NCBI GenBank assembly: GCA_964526645.1
Contig: CAZGJN010000015.1
Coordinates: 1 to 64,000 of the forward strand
DNA: 64,000 bases
Origin: JADJNW01 sp964526645
GTDB taxonomy: Bacteria; Bacteroidota; Bacteroidia; Chitinophagales; Saprospiraceae
Direction: 5' to 3'
Numbering within the stretch: position 1 is the first letter of the stretch; each line of letters opens with the position of its first letter. The translations under genes were made by a program, and so were the position numbers. The notes under the pieces are model-generated. The model worked only from the letters and a program-made list of their open reading frames with translations. It had not been told where the DNA came from and made no database searches. Positions 54,971 through 63,312 of the stretch are shown piece by piece.

Positions 54971-55313
54971 GGATCAAATCGTTTTGAAACATTGAAACTT
55001 GTACACAATAACGCAAACCTCTTCAAAAAATTTAGAAAAGCCCAAAATTTGCCAAAGCCTTAACTTTTTGTTTGCAATAAAGTTGCTCAGGAAGATAAAA
55101 AAAAGAGCAATGGGTCAAAATAGTGGATACGATTTCGTGAATTTTCAAGATTTGCGAAATCTAAAAAGTAAATCAACCGATTTGACCCATTAACAAAAAA
55201 AGGATATAATAGCGGCTAAAAATAGCGAGAAATCGTTGGGAAAATAAGGCAGAAAGCCCAGAGCGTTTGCGAAGAAGCCCCGGGCAACTTGATTTGTCTG
55301 GATGATATAATCC
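54971..55313. other. 343-bp spacer upstream of the thioredoxin-fold gene
   Basis: Between the thioredoxin-fold gene start and the end of ssb, both minus strand. It contains repeat copy F (55110-55190); the rest is AT-rich with no gene I can support. Confidence 0.6.
55110..55190 (+). repeat. 81-bp double-palindrome repeat (copy F)
   Basis: The clearest copy. Outer arms ATGGGTCAAA (55110-55119) and TTTGACCCAT (55181-55190) are perfect 10-bp complements. Inner palindrome spans 55131-55161 (GATTTCGTGAATTTT/CAAGATTTGCGAAATC). The right segment reads AAATCAACCGATTTGACCCA. Confidence 0.93.
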
Positions 55314-55643
55314 TTAATTGAGCAGCATAAAATCGCTCACGATAATTTCTGAAATAAACCTGGCTTTCCCTTCCTTGTCCTCAAACGTACGATGCGTCAG
55401 GCGGCCCTGAATCGCCACTTCTTTTCCTTTTTTAAAAAATACCTGCATCATTTCAGCTAATTTGCCCCAGCCCACGAGGCTGTGCCATTGCACGTCCACT
55501 ACCTTTTCTCCCTTTGTATTTTGGTATATTTCTTTGGTAGCAATGGATACCCTCGCGATGGAATTGCCGTTCTTAAATTCTTTGATCTCCACATCCTTGC
55601 CAAGATGACCGATAAGTTGTACTTTGTTTCTTAAATTGTTCAT
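55314..55643 (-). CDS. ssb: Single-stranded DNA-binding protein
   Basis: 109 aa from ATG 55643 (MNNLRNKVQLIGHLGKDVEI); the frame continues to 55706 without family support. OB-fold: KVQLIGHLGKDVEIKEFKNG, VQWHSLVGWGKLAEMMQVFF and GKEVAIQGRLTHRTFEDKEG. It lacks the acidic C-terminal tail (DDDxPF) that recruits repair proteins in full-length SSBs, so it is probably a secondary SSB. A set of three 10-bp repeats lies about 93 bp upstream. Confidence 0.92.
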   Translation of the reverse strand: MNNLRNKVQLIGHLGKDVEIKEFKNGNSIARVSIATKEIYQNTKGEKVVDVQWHSLVGWGKLAEMMQVFFKKGKEVAIQGRLTHRTFEDKEGKARFISEIIVSDFMLLN

Positions 55644-55735
55644 GACACATTGTTTTTGATTAACGAATTTGTTGTTTTGACTTTGCAAAGATGCAGGGGC
55701 TGTCAATCAAGAGTCGTATAATAAACGTTTAATGC

Positions 55736-55765
55736 CGTTTGTAGTCGTTTGTATCCGTTTGTAAT
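55736..55765. repeat. Three direct 10-bp repeats CGTTTGTANN
   Basis: CGTTTGTAGT (55736-55745), CGTTTGTATC (55746-55755) and CGTTTGTAAT (55756-55765), head to tail with no spacer, in the divergent ssb / cobalamin adenosyltransferase spacer. The phasing of one helical turn suggests cooperative protein binding; a chance low-complexity run cannot be ruled out. Confidence 0.6.
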
Positions 55766-55827
55766 CGAATGATTCGAACACAAATAGCTGAAGAAGTGTA
55801 TTTTATAAAACTTTTCTAACAATCACG

Positions 55828-56385
55828 ATGGCGATAAAAATTTATACCAAGACGGGCGACAAAGGAGAGACTTCCTTGTTTGGCGGCAAACGCCTGCCTA
55901 AAAATCACATTCGGATAGAAGCCTATGGCACCGTGGATGAGCTCAATTCCTACATCGGGCTGGTGCGCGATCTGGCATCAGATGACAAAATCAGGGATTT
56001 TCTCAAAAAAGTGCAGGATCGTTTGTTTACCATTGGATCCAACCTGGCGAGTGATCCTTCAAAAGACATGATTACACCCGACCTGACAGAAGCAGATATC
56101 AGCGCGATAGAGCAACAGATAGACCAAATGAATGAAATTCTTCCTCCTCTGAAGCACTTCATATTGCCCGGCGGGCATAGTACCGTTTCTTTTTGCCATA
56201 TTGCTCGTTGTGTATGCCGGCGGGCGGAGCGCCAAGTTGTTGCCCTGGCGATGGAAGAATCTGTGGAAGCAATAATCATCAGATACCTCAACCGCTTGTC
56301 TGATTATCTTTTTGTATTGGGTCGAAAAGTTGGCTATGACTTGGGCATAGAAGAAGTAAAATGGACGCCTCGCCAGGAAGGGTAG
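55828..56385 (+). CDS. Cob(I)yrinic acid a,c-diamide adenosyltransferase (PduO type)
   Basis: 185 aa. It transfers the adenosyl group of ATP to cobalamin, forming coenzyme B12. The PduO-type motif IYTKTGDKGETSLFGGKRLPKNH opens the protein, with YGTVDELNSYIGLVRD, CHIARCVCRRAERQVVAL and LNRLSDYLFVLGRKVGYDL further on. No cobalamin transport or synthesis gene is nearby. It precedes the PgpH gene by 37 bp (TATCTTTG promoter between). Confidence 0.93.
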   Translation: MAIKIYTKTGDKGETSLFGGKRLPKNHIRIEAYGTVDELNSYIGLVRDLASDDKIRDFLKKVQDRLFTIGSNLASDPSKDMITPDLTEADISAIEQQIDQMNEILPPLKHFILPGGHSTVSFCHIARCVCRRAERQVVALAMEESVEAIIIRYLNRLSDYLFVLGRKVGYDLGIEEVKWTPRQEG

Positions 56386-56409
56386 TCCCGATTTTTAGTT
56401 GCGATTGTT

Positions 56410-56417
56410 TATCTTTG
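56410..56417 (+). promoter_or_regulatory. PgpH-type gene -7 promoter element TATCTTTG
   Basis: TATCTTTG ends 5 nt before ATG 56423. With normal spacing the transcript would start at the ATG or a few bases from it. Third occurrence of this octamer directly before a start codon in the window. Confidence 0.5.
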
Positions 56418-56422
56418 TAAGT

Positions 56423-58525
56423 ATGAGTACCATCTGGAATACATTTATTACAAACCTGCCCACTATCACCAGGTATGTGATCATATTGGGCGTGATTGTT
56501 TCTATCAGTTTTTTATTCCCGGATCAATTGACTTTTAAGTACGAGTTTGAAAAAGGGCAAACCTGGAGGTACGACGATTTGGTAGCGCCTTTTGATTTTG
56601 CTATTAAAAAAACAGATGCAGAACTCGCCGCCGAAACCGCGCAGATAAAAGCTGATTTTTCACCTTATTACGAAATGGATTTGGAGGTTGTTAAGCAACA
56701 AAAGCAGCTTTTCAAAGAAGCGTTCATCAAGCAACTCAATATTGTAAAAAACGAAGACCAGTTCCTGGATGTCAAAACGAATACAAACCGCTACTTGACT
56801 TATGGCAATCGCTTGCTGGAACGAATTTATGAAAGAGGAATTATCCAGCTTGCTCCGGCTCAGCAGGGAAAGGGAAAGGATTTTGTGATCAATGTCTTAA
56901 GAGGCAATGTAACACAAGAACAAACCCTGGAGTATATGCTCACGCTGGAATCTGCCAAAGCATTGCTGACAGACTCGCTGCCGTATAGCCGGCTGGCAGA
57001 GCCTGATTTTTTGTATGATCCGCTTGAAAAAGCAATCAAAACCAATGTCAGCTATAGCCAGGCACTGACCGAAAAATTCCAGGCAGATGCCTTGTCTGCT
57101 ATTTCCAAAACAAGAGGGTTGGTCAAAGCCGGCGATTTGATCATTGCGCGCGGAAGCGTTGTGACGGATGAAATTTACCAGCAATTGGTCTCCCTGAAAG
57201 AGCAATTTGAAAAAGACCTCACTACCCGAAGCTCTCAATGGATGGTTTTTGGAGGGTATTTACTACTGACAGCCCTGATTGTCGGGATTTTTATCTGGTA
57301 TCTGTGGTTAAATTTTCCAAGCCATTATCGAAAATACCGCGACCTCCTCTTTCTGCTGATGTGGCTGGTCATTTATGGGTATGTGATCTATGCCGTAGAG
57401 CACACCAACGTGCTGAGTGCTTATTTGGTGCCTTTTTGTATTGTGCCTATTTTAATTAAAACTTTTTACAATACGCAACTTGCCTTTTTTACCCATGTTA
57501 CGATTGTCATGATCGCCAGTTTTTTATCTTCTTTGGGTTATGAATTCACTGTTTTGCAAATTCTGGCGGGCATTGTCGTGTTATTGGAAGAAATAGATAC
57601 CAAAAACTGGTCGCGTTTTTTCTCTTCCATGGTGTATATTTTTTTGACCTACGCCCTTGCTTTTCTGGGGTTGTCGCTCATCCAATCCGGTGATATCAAC
57701 GAAGTGGATTGGTCGGTCTTCACTTGGATATTTATCAATGTTTTTCTGACGATGCTGGCTTATCCATTGATCCCACTGCTGGAGCGGATTTTTGGTTTTA
57801 CCTCGCCAATCACGTTGATGGAATTATCTGATATGAATCGCCCCTTGTTGAGAGAATTGGCGATCAAGGCCCCCGGTACCTTACAGCACTCGCTTCAGGT
57901 AGCCAATCTGGCGGAAGCTGCTGCTAGAAAAATCGGTGCCGACCCCCTGCTGGTCAAAGTAGGTGCTTTGTACCACGATATTGGCAAAAGTTTGAATCCC
58001 ACATTTTTTATTGAAAATCAAGGTAGTAAAAATCCACACGAAGGTAAAACGCCCGTAGAAAGTGCCGCTTTGATCATCGAGCATGTACAGGAAGGGGTAC
58101 AAATGGCAAAAAAGCATCGGCTTCCCAATGTGATTATTGATTTCATTCGCACACATCACGGCACCACGCGGGTGGAGTATTTTTATCGGCTTTATACCAA
58201 TGAAAATCCAGATAAAGCATTGGATACCAGTTTGTTTCAATACCCAGGACCCAAGCCGCGCAGTAAGGAGGAAAGCATCGTCATGATGGCAGATACTATA
58301 GAAGCGGCTTGCAAAAGCTTGAAGAACCCTTCGGAGGAGCAAATTAATGAGATGATTGATAAGCTGGTATCTAATAAAATTAACCAGGGGCAAATGGAAG
58401 ATGCCAAAATTTCATTTCGGGAATTAGAATTGTGCAAAAAAGAGTTTAAGAAAGTGATGAAATCGGTGCATCACGCCCGAATTGAATATCCTGAAGAAAA
58501 AGCCGACACGGAAAAAAAAGTCTAA
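56423..58525 (+). CDS. PgpH-type 7TM-HD phosphohydrolase
   Basis: About 700 aa from ATG 56423 (a TTG at 56399 lies above the promoter element). One membrane segment near residue 20, an extracytoplasmic 7TMR-HDED domain (about 50-270), seven membrane helices (about 275-460), and an HD domain with the HDIGK motif (ALYHDIGKSLNPTFF, preceded by LQHSLQVANLAEAAA). In Firmicutes PgpH hydrolyses cyclic di-AMP to pApA; the same layout in Bacteroidota suggests this role, but the substrate is not proven here. It ends overlapping by 4 bp the convergent NAPRTase-like gene. Confidence 0.9.
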   Translation: MSTIWNTFITNLPTITRYVIILGVIVSISFLFPDQLTFKYEFEKGQTWRYDDLVAPFDFAIKKTDAELAAETAQIKADFSPYYEMDLEVVKQQKQLFKEAFIKQLNIVKNEDQFLDVKTNTNRYLTYGNRLLERIYERGIIQLAPAQQGKGKDFVINVLRGNVTQEQTLEYMLTLESAKALLTDSLPYSRLAEPDFLYDPLEKAIKTNVSYSQALTEKFQADALSAISKTRGLVKAGDLIIARGSVVTDEIYQQLVSLKEQFEKDLTTRSSQWMVFGGYLLLTALIVGIFIWYLWLNFPSHYRKYRDLLFLLMWLVIYGYVIYAVEHTNVLSAYLVPFCIVPILIKTFYNTQLAFFTHVTIVMIASFLSSLGYEFTVLQILAGIVVLLEEIDTKNWSRFFSSMVYIFLTYALAFLGLSLIQSGDINEVDWSVFTWIFINVFLTMLAYPLIPLLERIFGFTSPITLMELSDMNRPLLRELAIKAPGTLQHSLQVANLAEAAARKIGADPLLVKVGALYHDIGKSLNPTFFIENQGSKNPHEGKTPVESAALIIEHVQEGVQMAKKHRLPNVIIDFIRTHHGTTRVEYFYRLYTNENPDKALDTSLFQYPGPKPRSKEESIVMMADTIEAACKSLKNPSEEQINEMIDKLVSNKINQGQMEDAKISFRELELCKKEFKKVMKSVHHARIEYPEEKADTEKKV

Positions 58526-59043
58526 TATTTTTGAAATTTTTGGTAATCGGGGAGTGCTTTCGCTTGCCCTCCAAGCGCTTCGGCGTCATATTCGAGTTGC
58601 CAGCCGCCATGGTCATCGTTCATTGCCAGCAATTCATACCTCAAATTTTTCAGCTGATTCAAATGATGAAAAACAGGGATAATTGCTATTTGCGCAAAGC
58701 TACACTGCCCTTTTAGAAAAAGCATGGTTTCGCCCGGTGCAAGCGCCACCTCTTGGGGTAGGAAATACAGCTCCGCGTCAAATTTGGAACGCTGCAAGTA
58801 ATTCAAAAAGCTTTCAGAAAGCCCCAAGCTGGCTAAGTACGCTACCTCAGAAAAGTGGATAGGAAAGTGCTTCAAAAATTGCATCAAAGCAGTCACATCG
58901 GGCATCGTAGCTGTTGTCCCTGTTTGTAAGTGAAAAATTGCCGCACGCTTGTACCAACCTTGATCCCAATAGGCCTCGGCGCGGCGAAGCTCCTGGAGAT
59001 GCGTTTTCACCAAAGGGCTATCTTTGAATATTCTGAAAGGCAT
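58522..59043 (-). CDS. Isolated NAPRTase N-terminal-like domain
   Basis: About 173 aa from ATG 59043 (MPFRIFKDSPLVK); TTG 59061 would overlap the divergent gene. I read clear similarity to the N-terminal 150 residues of nicotinate phosphoribosyltransferase: a YW-x-G-x6-A-x-F opening (YWDQGWYKRAAIFHL), then EVAYLASLGLSESFLNYLQR, then FDAELYFLPQEVALAPGETM and LFLKGQCSFAQIAII. The remaining two thirds of a normal enzyme, with the phosphohistidine and phosphoribosyl-pyrophosphate residues, are absent; instead 45 unrelated residues follow. It cannot catalyse by itself. It may be a remnant, a decoy subunit or an orphan domain with another role. The fold assignment is from eye alignment, not a search. 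Confidence 0.65.
   Translation of the reverse strand: MPFRIFKDSPLVKTHLQELRRAEAYWDQGWYKRAAIFHLQTGTTATMPDVTALMQFLKHFPIHFSEVAYLASLGLSESFLNYLQRSKFDAELYFLPQEVALAPGETMLFLKGQCSFAQIAIIPVFHHLNQLKNLRYELLAMNDDHGGWQLEYDAEALGGQAKALPDYQKFQKY
59019..59026 (+). promoter_or_regulatory. Possible -7 element TATCTTTG for the secreted unknown
   Basis: TATCTTTG within the first codons of the divergent minus-strand gene, 62 nt before ATG 59088. It may be chance, as the sequence is also coding on the other strand. Confidence 0.3.
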
Positions 59044-59087
59044 TCGCTTAATTTTTGCCAAAAAATATAGCTTTTTCTCAATTTGTT

Positions 59088-59756
59088 ATGCAACTTTTGC
59101 GTTTCCAGAAGGCTCATTCCTACAACATTTTAAAAAAACTGAAAGTGAAGCGATTGATATTTTTTGTAGCTGTTTTTTATTCGCTGAATCCCCTTTTAAA
59201 TGCAAGCCCTGTAGATACTTTGCCCACGCCTTTTGGTATCAAAATTGACTTATCGGCAGAATCCAATAAATGGCGGTCGTTTAGTTCGTACAATGGCAAC
59301 TTCAGCGTCTTATCGCCTGGTGAGATGACAGAAAAAGTGGATACGGTGCTAACGGCTATGGGCGAGCTGGCTTACCATATTTTTTTCTTCCAAAACAAAG
59401 CACAAAACGCTGATAACGTGCTGTATATGCTCAGCTATTGCGATTATCCAGAAGGGGCGCTCCACCATGATTCTACGGAACTACTACAGGATTTTTTTGA
59501 TGTTACGCTGGATGCTGCTGCCAAAAGTGTAAAAGGAGAATTGCTCTACAGTAATGATATTAAAATCCATGGTTTTCCGGGCAAGCGCTGGCGGATTGAT
59601 TATCTCAATGGCGAGGCTATCATCAAAACCAAGGCATTTGTTAGGGAAAATCGCTATTACGCTTTGCAAACAATCACTAAAAAAGATCGCAGCCTCAACT
59701 TTTCTGCCGATAAATTTCTGGATTCCTTTCAGTTTTTAAATACGGCGAACCGATGA
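59088..59756 (+). CDS. Secreted protein of unknown function
   Basis: About 222 aa from ATG 59088; TTG 59055 would overlap the divergent gene. A hydrophobic segment (LIFFVAVFYSLNPLL) around residue 30 with a possible cleavage after NASP suggests export, with an unusually long basic n-region. The mature part is mixed alpha/beta (VDTVLTAMGELAYHIFFFQN, KIHGFPGKRWRIDYLNGEAI, KFLDSFQFLN). No family recognised. It is convergent with the fructosamine kinase gene (4 bp apart). Confidence 0.65.
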   Translation: MQLLRFQKAHSYNILKKLKVKRLIFFVAVFYSLNPLLNASPVDTLPTPFGIKIDLSAESNKWRSFSSYNGNFSVLSPGEMTEKVDTVLTAMGELAYHIFFFQNKAQNADNVLYMLSYCDYPEGALHHDSTELLQDFFDVTLDAAAKSVKGELLYSNDIKIHGFPGKRWRIDYLNGEAIIKTKAFVRENRYYALQTITKKDRSLNFSADKFLDSFQFLNTANR

Positions 59757-59759
59757 GGT

Positions 59760-60632
59760 TTAGGCAAAACGCCTCAGAATTTGCCGAACAGACTGAATGT
59801 ACCCGCCGCCAAATAGATTGACATGCACCATCAGGTAATACAGCTGGTAAAGGTCTATTCTTTCTTCCCAGCCGGGCAGCAGGGGGTACGCCAGTTGATA
59901 AGCCTCGTAAAATTTTTGGTCGAACCCGCCAAATAACAGCGCCATCGCCAGATCCATTTCGCGGGAAGCAAAGCATATCGCGGGGTCAATCAAAACCGGT
60001 ACACCGCCTTTATCGCACAAAAAATTGCCATTCCACAGGTCGCCATGAATCAAGGAGGGCGACTCTTCGGGTAGCAATGCCGGAAACTTGGCAAACAGGC
60101 GTTCAAAAGACTGATGATCTTGGGTTGTTAGCTTGTCTTCTTCCGCAGCCAGTTGCATTTGAGGCAATAAGCGACATTCGACGTAAAAATTTACCCAGCT
60201 GGTATGCAAGGTATTATTCTGCGGCAAGCTGCCAATAAAATTAGCATGATCCAAGCCAAAATGATCGCTTTTGCAGCGATGCAAAGCAGCGAGTCGTTCG
60301 CCGAATTGCACCCAAAAATCCGGACGAGGATTGCCCGATTCGATGTTTTCTAATAGCAAAAAAGCTGGATGCGCTTCTGTCGCACTTGTAGCGATGACCG
60401 TAGGAATGCGGAAAATTTTTGTAGAAGCCAATAGTTGCAGCCCTTTTGCTTCTGCTGCAAACATAGCACCTGCAAAGGTATTGGTATTGATTTTGAGGAA
60501 AAAAGCCCCTTTATCGGTTTCGAGCCGCAGCGCCTGGCTAATATCACCACCACCCGTGTGAAAAACGGCTTCTACTTTAGCATTTAAGACAGCTTCGCAA
60601 GCAGCGCGCGTGTTTTCAGGTAATTTAGCCAT
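59760..60632 (-). CDS. Fructosamine kinase family protein
   Basis: 290 aa. Kinase-like fold of the fructosamine-3-kinase/aminoglycoside phosphotransferase group: GGDISQALRLETDKGAFFLK at the N-terminus, ESPSLIHGDLWNGNFLCDKG (catalytic HGDLWxGN) and VLIDPAICFASREMDLAM (metal-binding Asp). It phosphorylates fructosamines or related glycated amines, promoting their breakdown; bacterial members act on ribulosamines. Its ATG is 2 bp after the LytTR regulator stop, so both are in one operon. Confidence 0.93.
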   Translation of the reverse strand: MAKLPENTRAACEAVLNAKVEAVFHTGGGDISQALRLETDKGAFFLKINTNTFAGAMFAAEAKGLQLLASTKIFRIPTVIATSATEAHPAFLLLENIESGNPRPDFWVQFGERLAALHRCKSDHFGLDHANFIGSLPQNNTLHTSWVNFYVECRLLPQMQLAAEEDKLTTQDHQSFERLFAKFPALLPEESPSLIHGDLWNGNFLCDKGGVPVLIDPAICFASREMDLAMALLFGGFDQKFYEAYQLAYPLLPGWEERIDLYQLYYLMVHVNLFGGGYIQSVRQILRRFA

Positions 60633-60634
60633 TC

Positions 60635-61372
60635 CTACAGCCTGTTCTTATTCACCATATCGAGCAGTTCATCGCGGTAATTTTTGCCTACAGGCAGGTG
60701 TTTGGCTTGCCCTTTTTCCATGACCTCCACCATATTGCCCACAATAGCGCTGATTTTATTGATATTGACGATGTAGGAGCGATGGATGCGTTTGAACATC
60801 CCCATCGGCAATTTATCTTCCAGACTTTTCATGGTTTGGAGGGTGATTACCCTTGTATTTTCCAGGCGAATAATCACATAATCCTTTAAACCTTCGATGT
60901 AGATAATCTCATCAAAATTGATTTTTACTAATTTTTTATCTGCTTTTACAAAAATATAGTCAGGATTATCCTCTTCGGGCGTATGCCCCATGGCCGCAGG
61001 CGTTTCCTTGCGTTGTAGCTCAAGTTGCTCAGTTGCTTTGTTTACGGCTTTCATAAAACGCTCGGCTGAGATAGGCTTGAGAAGATAGTCTAATGCGTTT
61101 AATTCAAAGCCCTCGATGGCATAGTTGGGATAAGCAGTGGTAAAAATAACCAAAGGCGGTTTGGACAAGGTTTTGAGAAAGTCAATTCCGGTGAGCTGCG
61201 GCATTTGTATGTCGAGGAACATCAGATCAATCTGATTATTTTTTAGTACCTCGTTGGCTTCAAAGGCGTTGCCGCACTTTTTTACCAGGTGTAATTCGGG
61301 TACTTTTTCGATGTAAGTCTCCAACACATCCTGAGCCAGCGGCTCATCGTCTACGATAATTACGTTAATCAT
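60635..61372 (-). CDS. LytTR-family response regulator
   Basis: 245 aa. Receiver domain with VDDEPLAQD, phospho-acceptor Asp in LMFLDIQMPQL, Thr in FTTAYPNYAIEGF and Lys in YLLKPISAERF. The LytTR DNA-binding domain follows (FVKADKKLVKINFDEIIYIE, RIHRSYIVNINKISAI, LPVGKNYRDELLDMV). It lies directly downstream (102 bp) of its cognate LytS-type kinase and 2 bp before fructosamine kinase. Confidence 0.95.
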   Translation of the reverse strand: MINVIIVDDEPLAQDVLETYIEKVPELHLVKKCGNAFEANEVLKNNQIDLMFLDIQMPQLTGIDFLKTLSKPPLVIFTTAYPNYAIEGFELNALDYLLKPISAERFMKAVNKATEQLELQRKETPAAMGHTPEEDNPDYIFVKADKKLVKINFDEIIYIEGLKDYVIIRLENTRVITLQTMKSLEDKLPMGMFKRIHRSYIVNINKISAIVGNMVEVMEKGQAKHLPVGKNYRDELLDMVNKNRL

Positions 61373-61474
61373 GAATATGGCGTTTGATTGTAAAAATGGT
61401 CAATTTTTTTGAAAATCGAATAGGTTTATCCAAGTTTGTTAGCGAAAAGATAAGCTTATTCGTCGAGATCGTAT

Positions 61475-62542
61475 TTAGTTTTTGTTCAGATTCAGTTTTA
61501 AATGAACGGCGTAGGACTTGGGGTTATCCTGGATATTTAATTTGTATTGATTAGGATAGAGAATATCGAGCCTTCGGCGCACATTCACCAGCCCGATGCC
61601 GCCGCTGCGCCGATGGTCTTGCGCTGGCAATGCCATGGTATCCGGTTTGCTGTTTTCTATAAAAAAATCAACCTGTTGCTGATTCACTTTGAGGTTCATC
61701 ATCAAAAAGCCTTTTGAAATCTGGTTGCTCAAACCATGTTTGAAGCTATTTTCGATAAAAGGGATAAACATAAGCGGCGCGATGCGCTGGTCGCTGATAT
61801 CACCTTCCACATGGAATGTAATCTCCACATTTTGCGCCTGGCGCAGTTGTTCCAGATCCAAATAATTGCGAATATGATGCACTTCCTTGCTGAGCAACAC
61901 CTGTTTTTCATTGCATTCATAGAGCATGTAGCGCATCATTTCGGAGAGCTTGATGACAATTTCCGGGGCTTTGTCCGATTTTTTCAGGGTAAGGGCATAA
62001 AGGTTGTTGAGAGTGTTAAACAAAAAATGCGGATTGATCTGTGACTTTAGAAACCGCAGTTCCGTTTGCATCGTACGATTTTCCAGCTCTTGCTTCTCGC
62101 GTGAAGAGCGCAGCCAATCGCTGATGATTTTGAAAACAGTAGAAGAACCAGCAATTAGAAAAGTGACCAGAAAATACAGGTTTTGATTGGCGATCAGTTG
62201 AGCCTGTGCTTGTGGCAAGCCAGAAAATTTAAAATAAAAAGCTATCATTTTGAGCGGGGTTATGATAAAAGTAGCCAACAGCAACAACCCACAATACGTC
62301 AGGAATTTATTTTTGGTCAGGTAATTGGGTACGAGGTACAGCAAATTAAAATACACGATGAGGGCATAAAAAAAGACATTGATCAACTCGTTGGTGAGGG
62401 TGAATAAAAACCGTTGCTGCATGCCTTCTGTGAGCGTCAGCAAAATCAACAAACCCAACCATAAAGTGGTATGGTATACCCATTTGTTAGAAAGAAAACC
62501 AATGAGTTTGGTACGCCATTTGGTACTGACTACTGTATCCAT
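61475..62542 (-). CDS. LytS-type sensor histidine kinase
   Basis: 355 aa. Four membrane segments (about 20-40, 48-72, 80-103, 125-142), then a His_kinase domain with the H box LKSQINPHFLFNTLNNLYAL (about 170) and HATPase_c (MFIPFIENSFKHG, GGIGLVNVRRRLDILYP). It phosphorylates the LytTR regulator next to it. It reads out an unknown membrane signal. Repeat copy D lies in its 290-bp upstream spacer shared with the PTPS gene. Confidence 0.93.
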   Translation of the reverse strand: MDTVVSTKWRTKLIGFLSNKWVYHTTLWLGLLILLTLTEGMQQRFLFTLTNELINVFFYALIVYFNLLYLVPNYLTKNKFLTYCGLLLLATFIITPLKMIAFYFKFSGLPQAQAQLIANQNLYFLVTFLIAGSSTVFKIISDWLRSSREKQELENRTMQTELRFLKSQINPHFLFNTLNNLYALTLKKSDKAPEIVIKLSEMMRYMLYECNEKQVLLSKEVHHIRNYLDLEQLRQAQNVEITFHVEGDISDQRIAPLMFIPFIENSFKHGLSNQISKGFLMMNLKVNQQQVDFFIENSKPDTMALPAQDHRRSGGIGLVNVRRRLDILYPNQYKLNIQDNPKSYAVHLKLNLNKN

Positions 62543-62701
62543 ATCTTTCTCAATGCACCGGCAGATTCAATAAAGGAACTATTCCTACTGCTTTGTTTGT
62601 TTTCAAAGTCAAAAAAAAGAAATCATTTTCTAAAATAGGAATAAATTGGATAAAAGCGCTTTTTCCATAGAACTATTATTTTTGCGCTTGAAAAATAGAT
62701 G

Positions 62702-62782
62702 ATGGGTCGAAAGAGTGGGGGGGATTTCGTAAATCTTGAAGATTTGCGAAATCTGAAAAGCAAGTCAACCGATTTGACCCAC
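62702..62782 (+). repeat. 81-bp double-palindrome repeat (copy D)
   Basis: Outer arms ATGGGTCGAA (62702-62711) and TTTGACCCAC (62773-62782) and the full inner palindrome GATTTCGTAAATCTT / GAAGATTTGCGAAATC (62723-62753). Exactly 81 bp. Lies in the divergent spacer between the LytS-type kinase and the PTPS gene. Confidence 0.93.
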
Positions 62783-62832
62783 TACCGAAAAATAGAACAG
62801 AAAACAGCAATTAAAAACAGCAAAACTAAGAT

Positions 62833-63246
62833 ATGGTTTATCTGACAAGAAGGGAAACCTTTAATGCTGCCCACAAACTTTGGGTAGAACAGTGGAGCGA
62901 ATCAGAAAATATAGCGGCTTTTGGTAAATGCGCCAACAAAAACTGGCATGGGCACAATTATGAATTATTTGTAACCGTGAAAGGAAAACCCGACCCCGTG
63001 ACGGGCTTCGTCATTGATGTAAAACAACTGAGCCAAATTATCAAAACGGTTATTACGGATCGAGTGGATCACTCCAATCTTAATCTGGATGTAGATTTTG
63101 TGCCCCGCGGGATGCTGCCTACTACGGAAAACTTGGCGATCTTGTTTTGGCAACAACTCGAGCCGCACCTGAAAAATTGCCGCCTGCACTGTATTCGCTT
63201 GCACGAAACCGAAAATATTTACGCAGAATATTACGGAGAAGAATAA
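62833..63246 (+). CDS. 6-pyruvoyl-tetrahydropterin synthase / QueD family protein
   Basis: 137 aa. Zinc His residues in FNAAHKL and WHGHNYEL, catalytic Cys in FGKCANKN, and the C-terminal ETENIYAEY. The FGKC-N-NWHGHNY pattern is closer to eukaryotic-type PTPS than to classical QueD. It acts on dihydroneopterin triphosphate, giving 6-pyruvoyl-tetrahydropterin (biopterin) or 6-carboxy-tetrahydropterin (queuosine). It is followed by folE, which makes its substrate. Confidence 0.9.
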   Translation: MVYLTRRETFNAAHKLWVEQWSESENIAAFGKCANKNWHGHNYELFVTVKGKPDPVTGFVIDVKQLSQIIKTVITDRVDHSNLNLDVDFVPRGMLPTTENLAILFWQQLEPHLKNCRLHCIRLHETENIYAEYYGEE

Positions 63247-63312
63247 TCACTTTGGACAAAATGAAACACTATCTCTTTCCGGCTGTTCTCTTTACAACTT
63301 AAATTTAACAGC

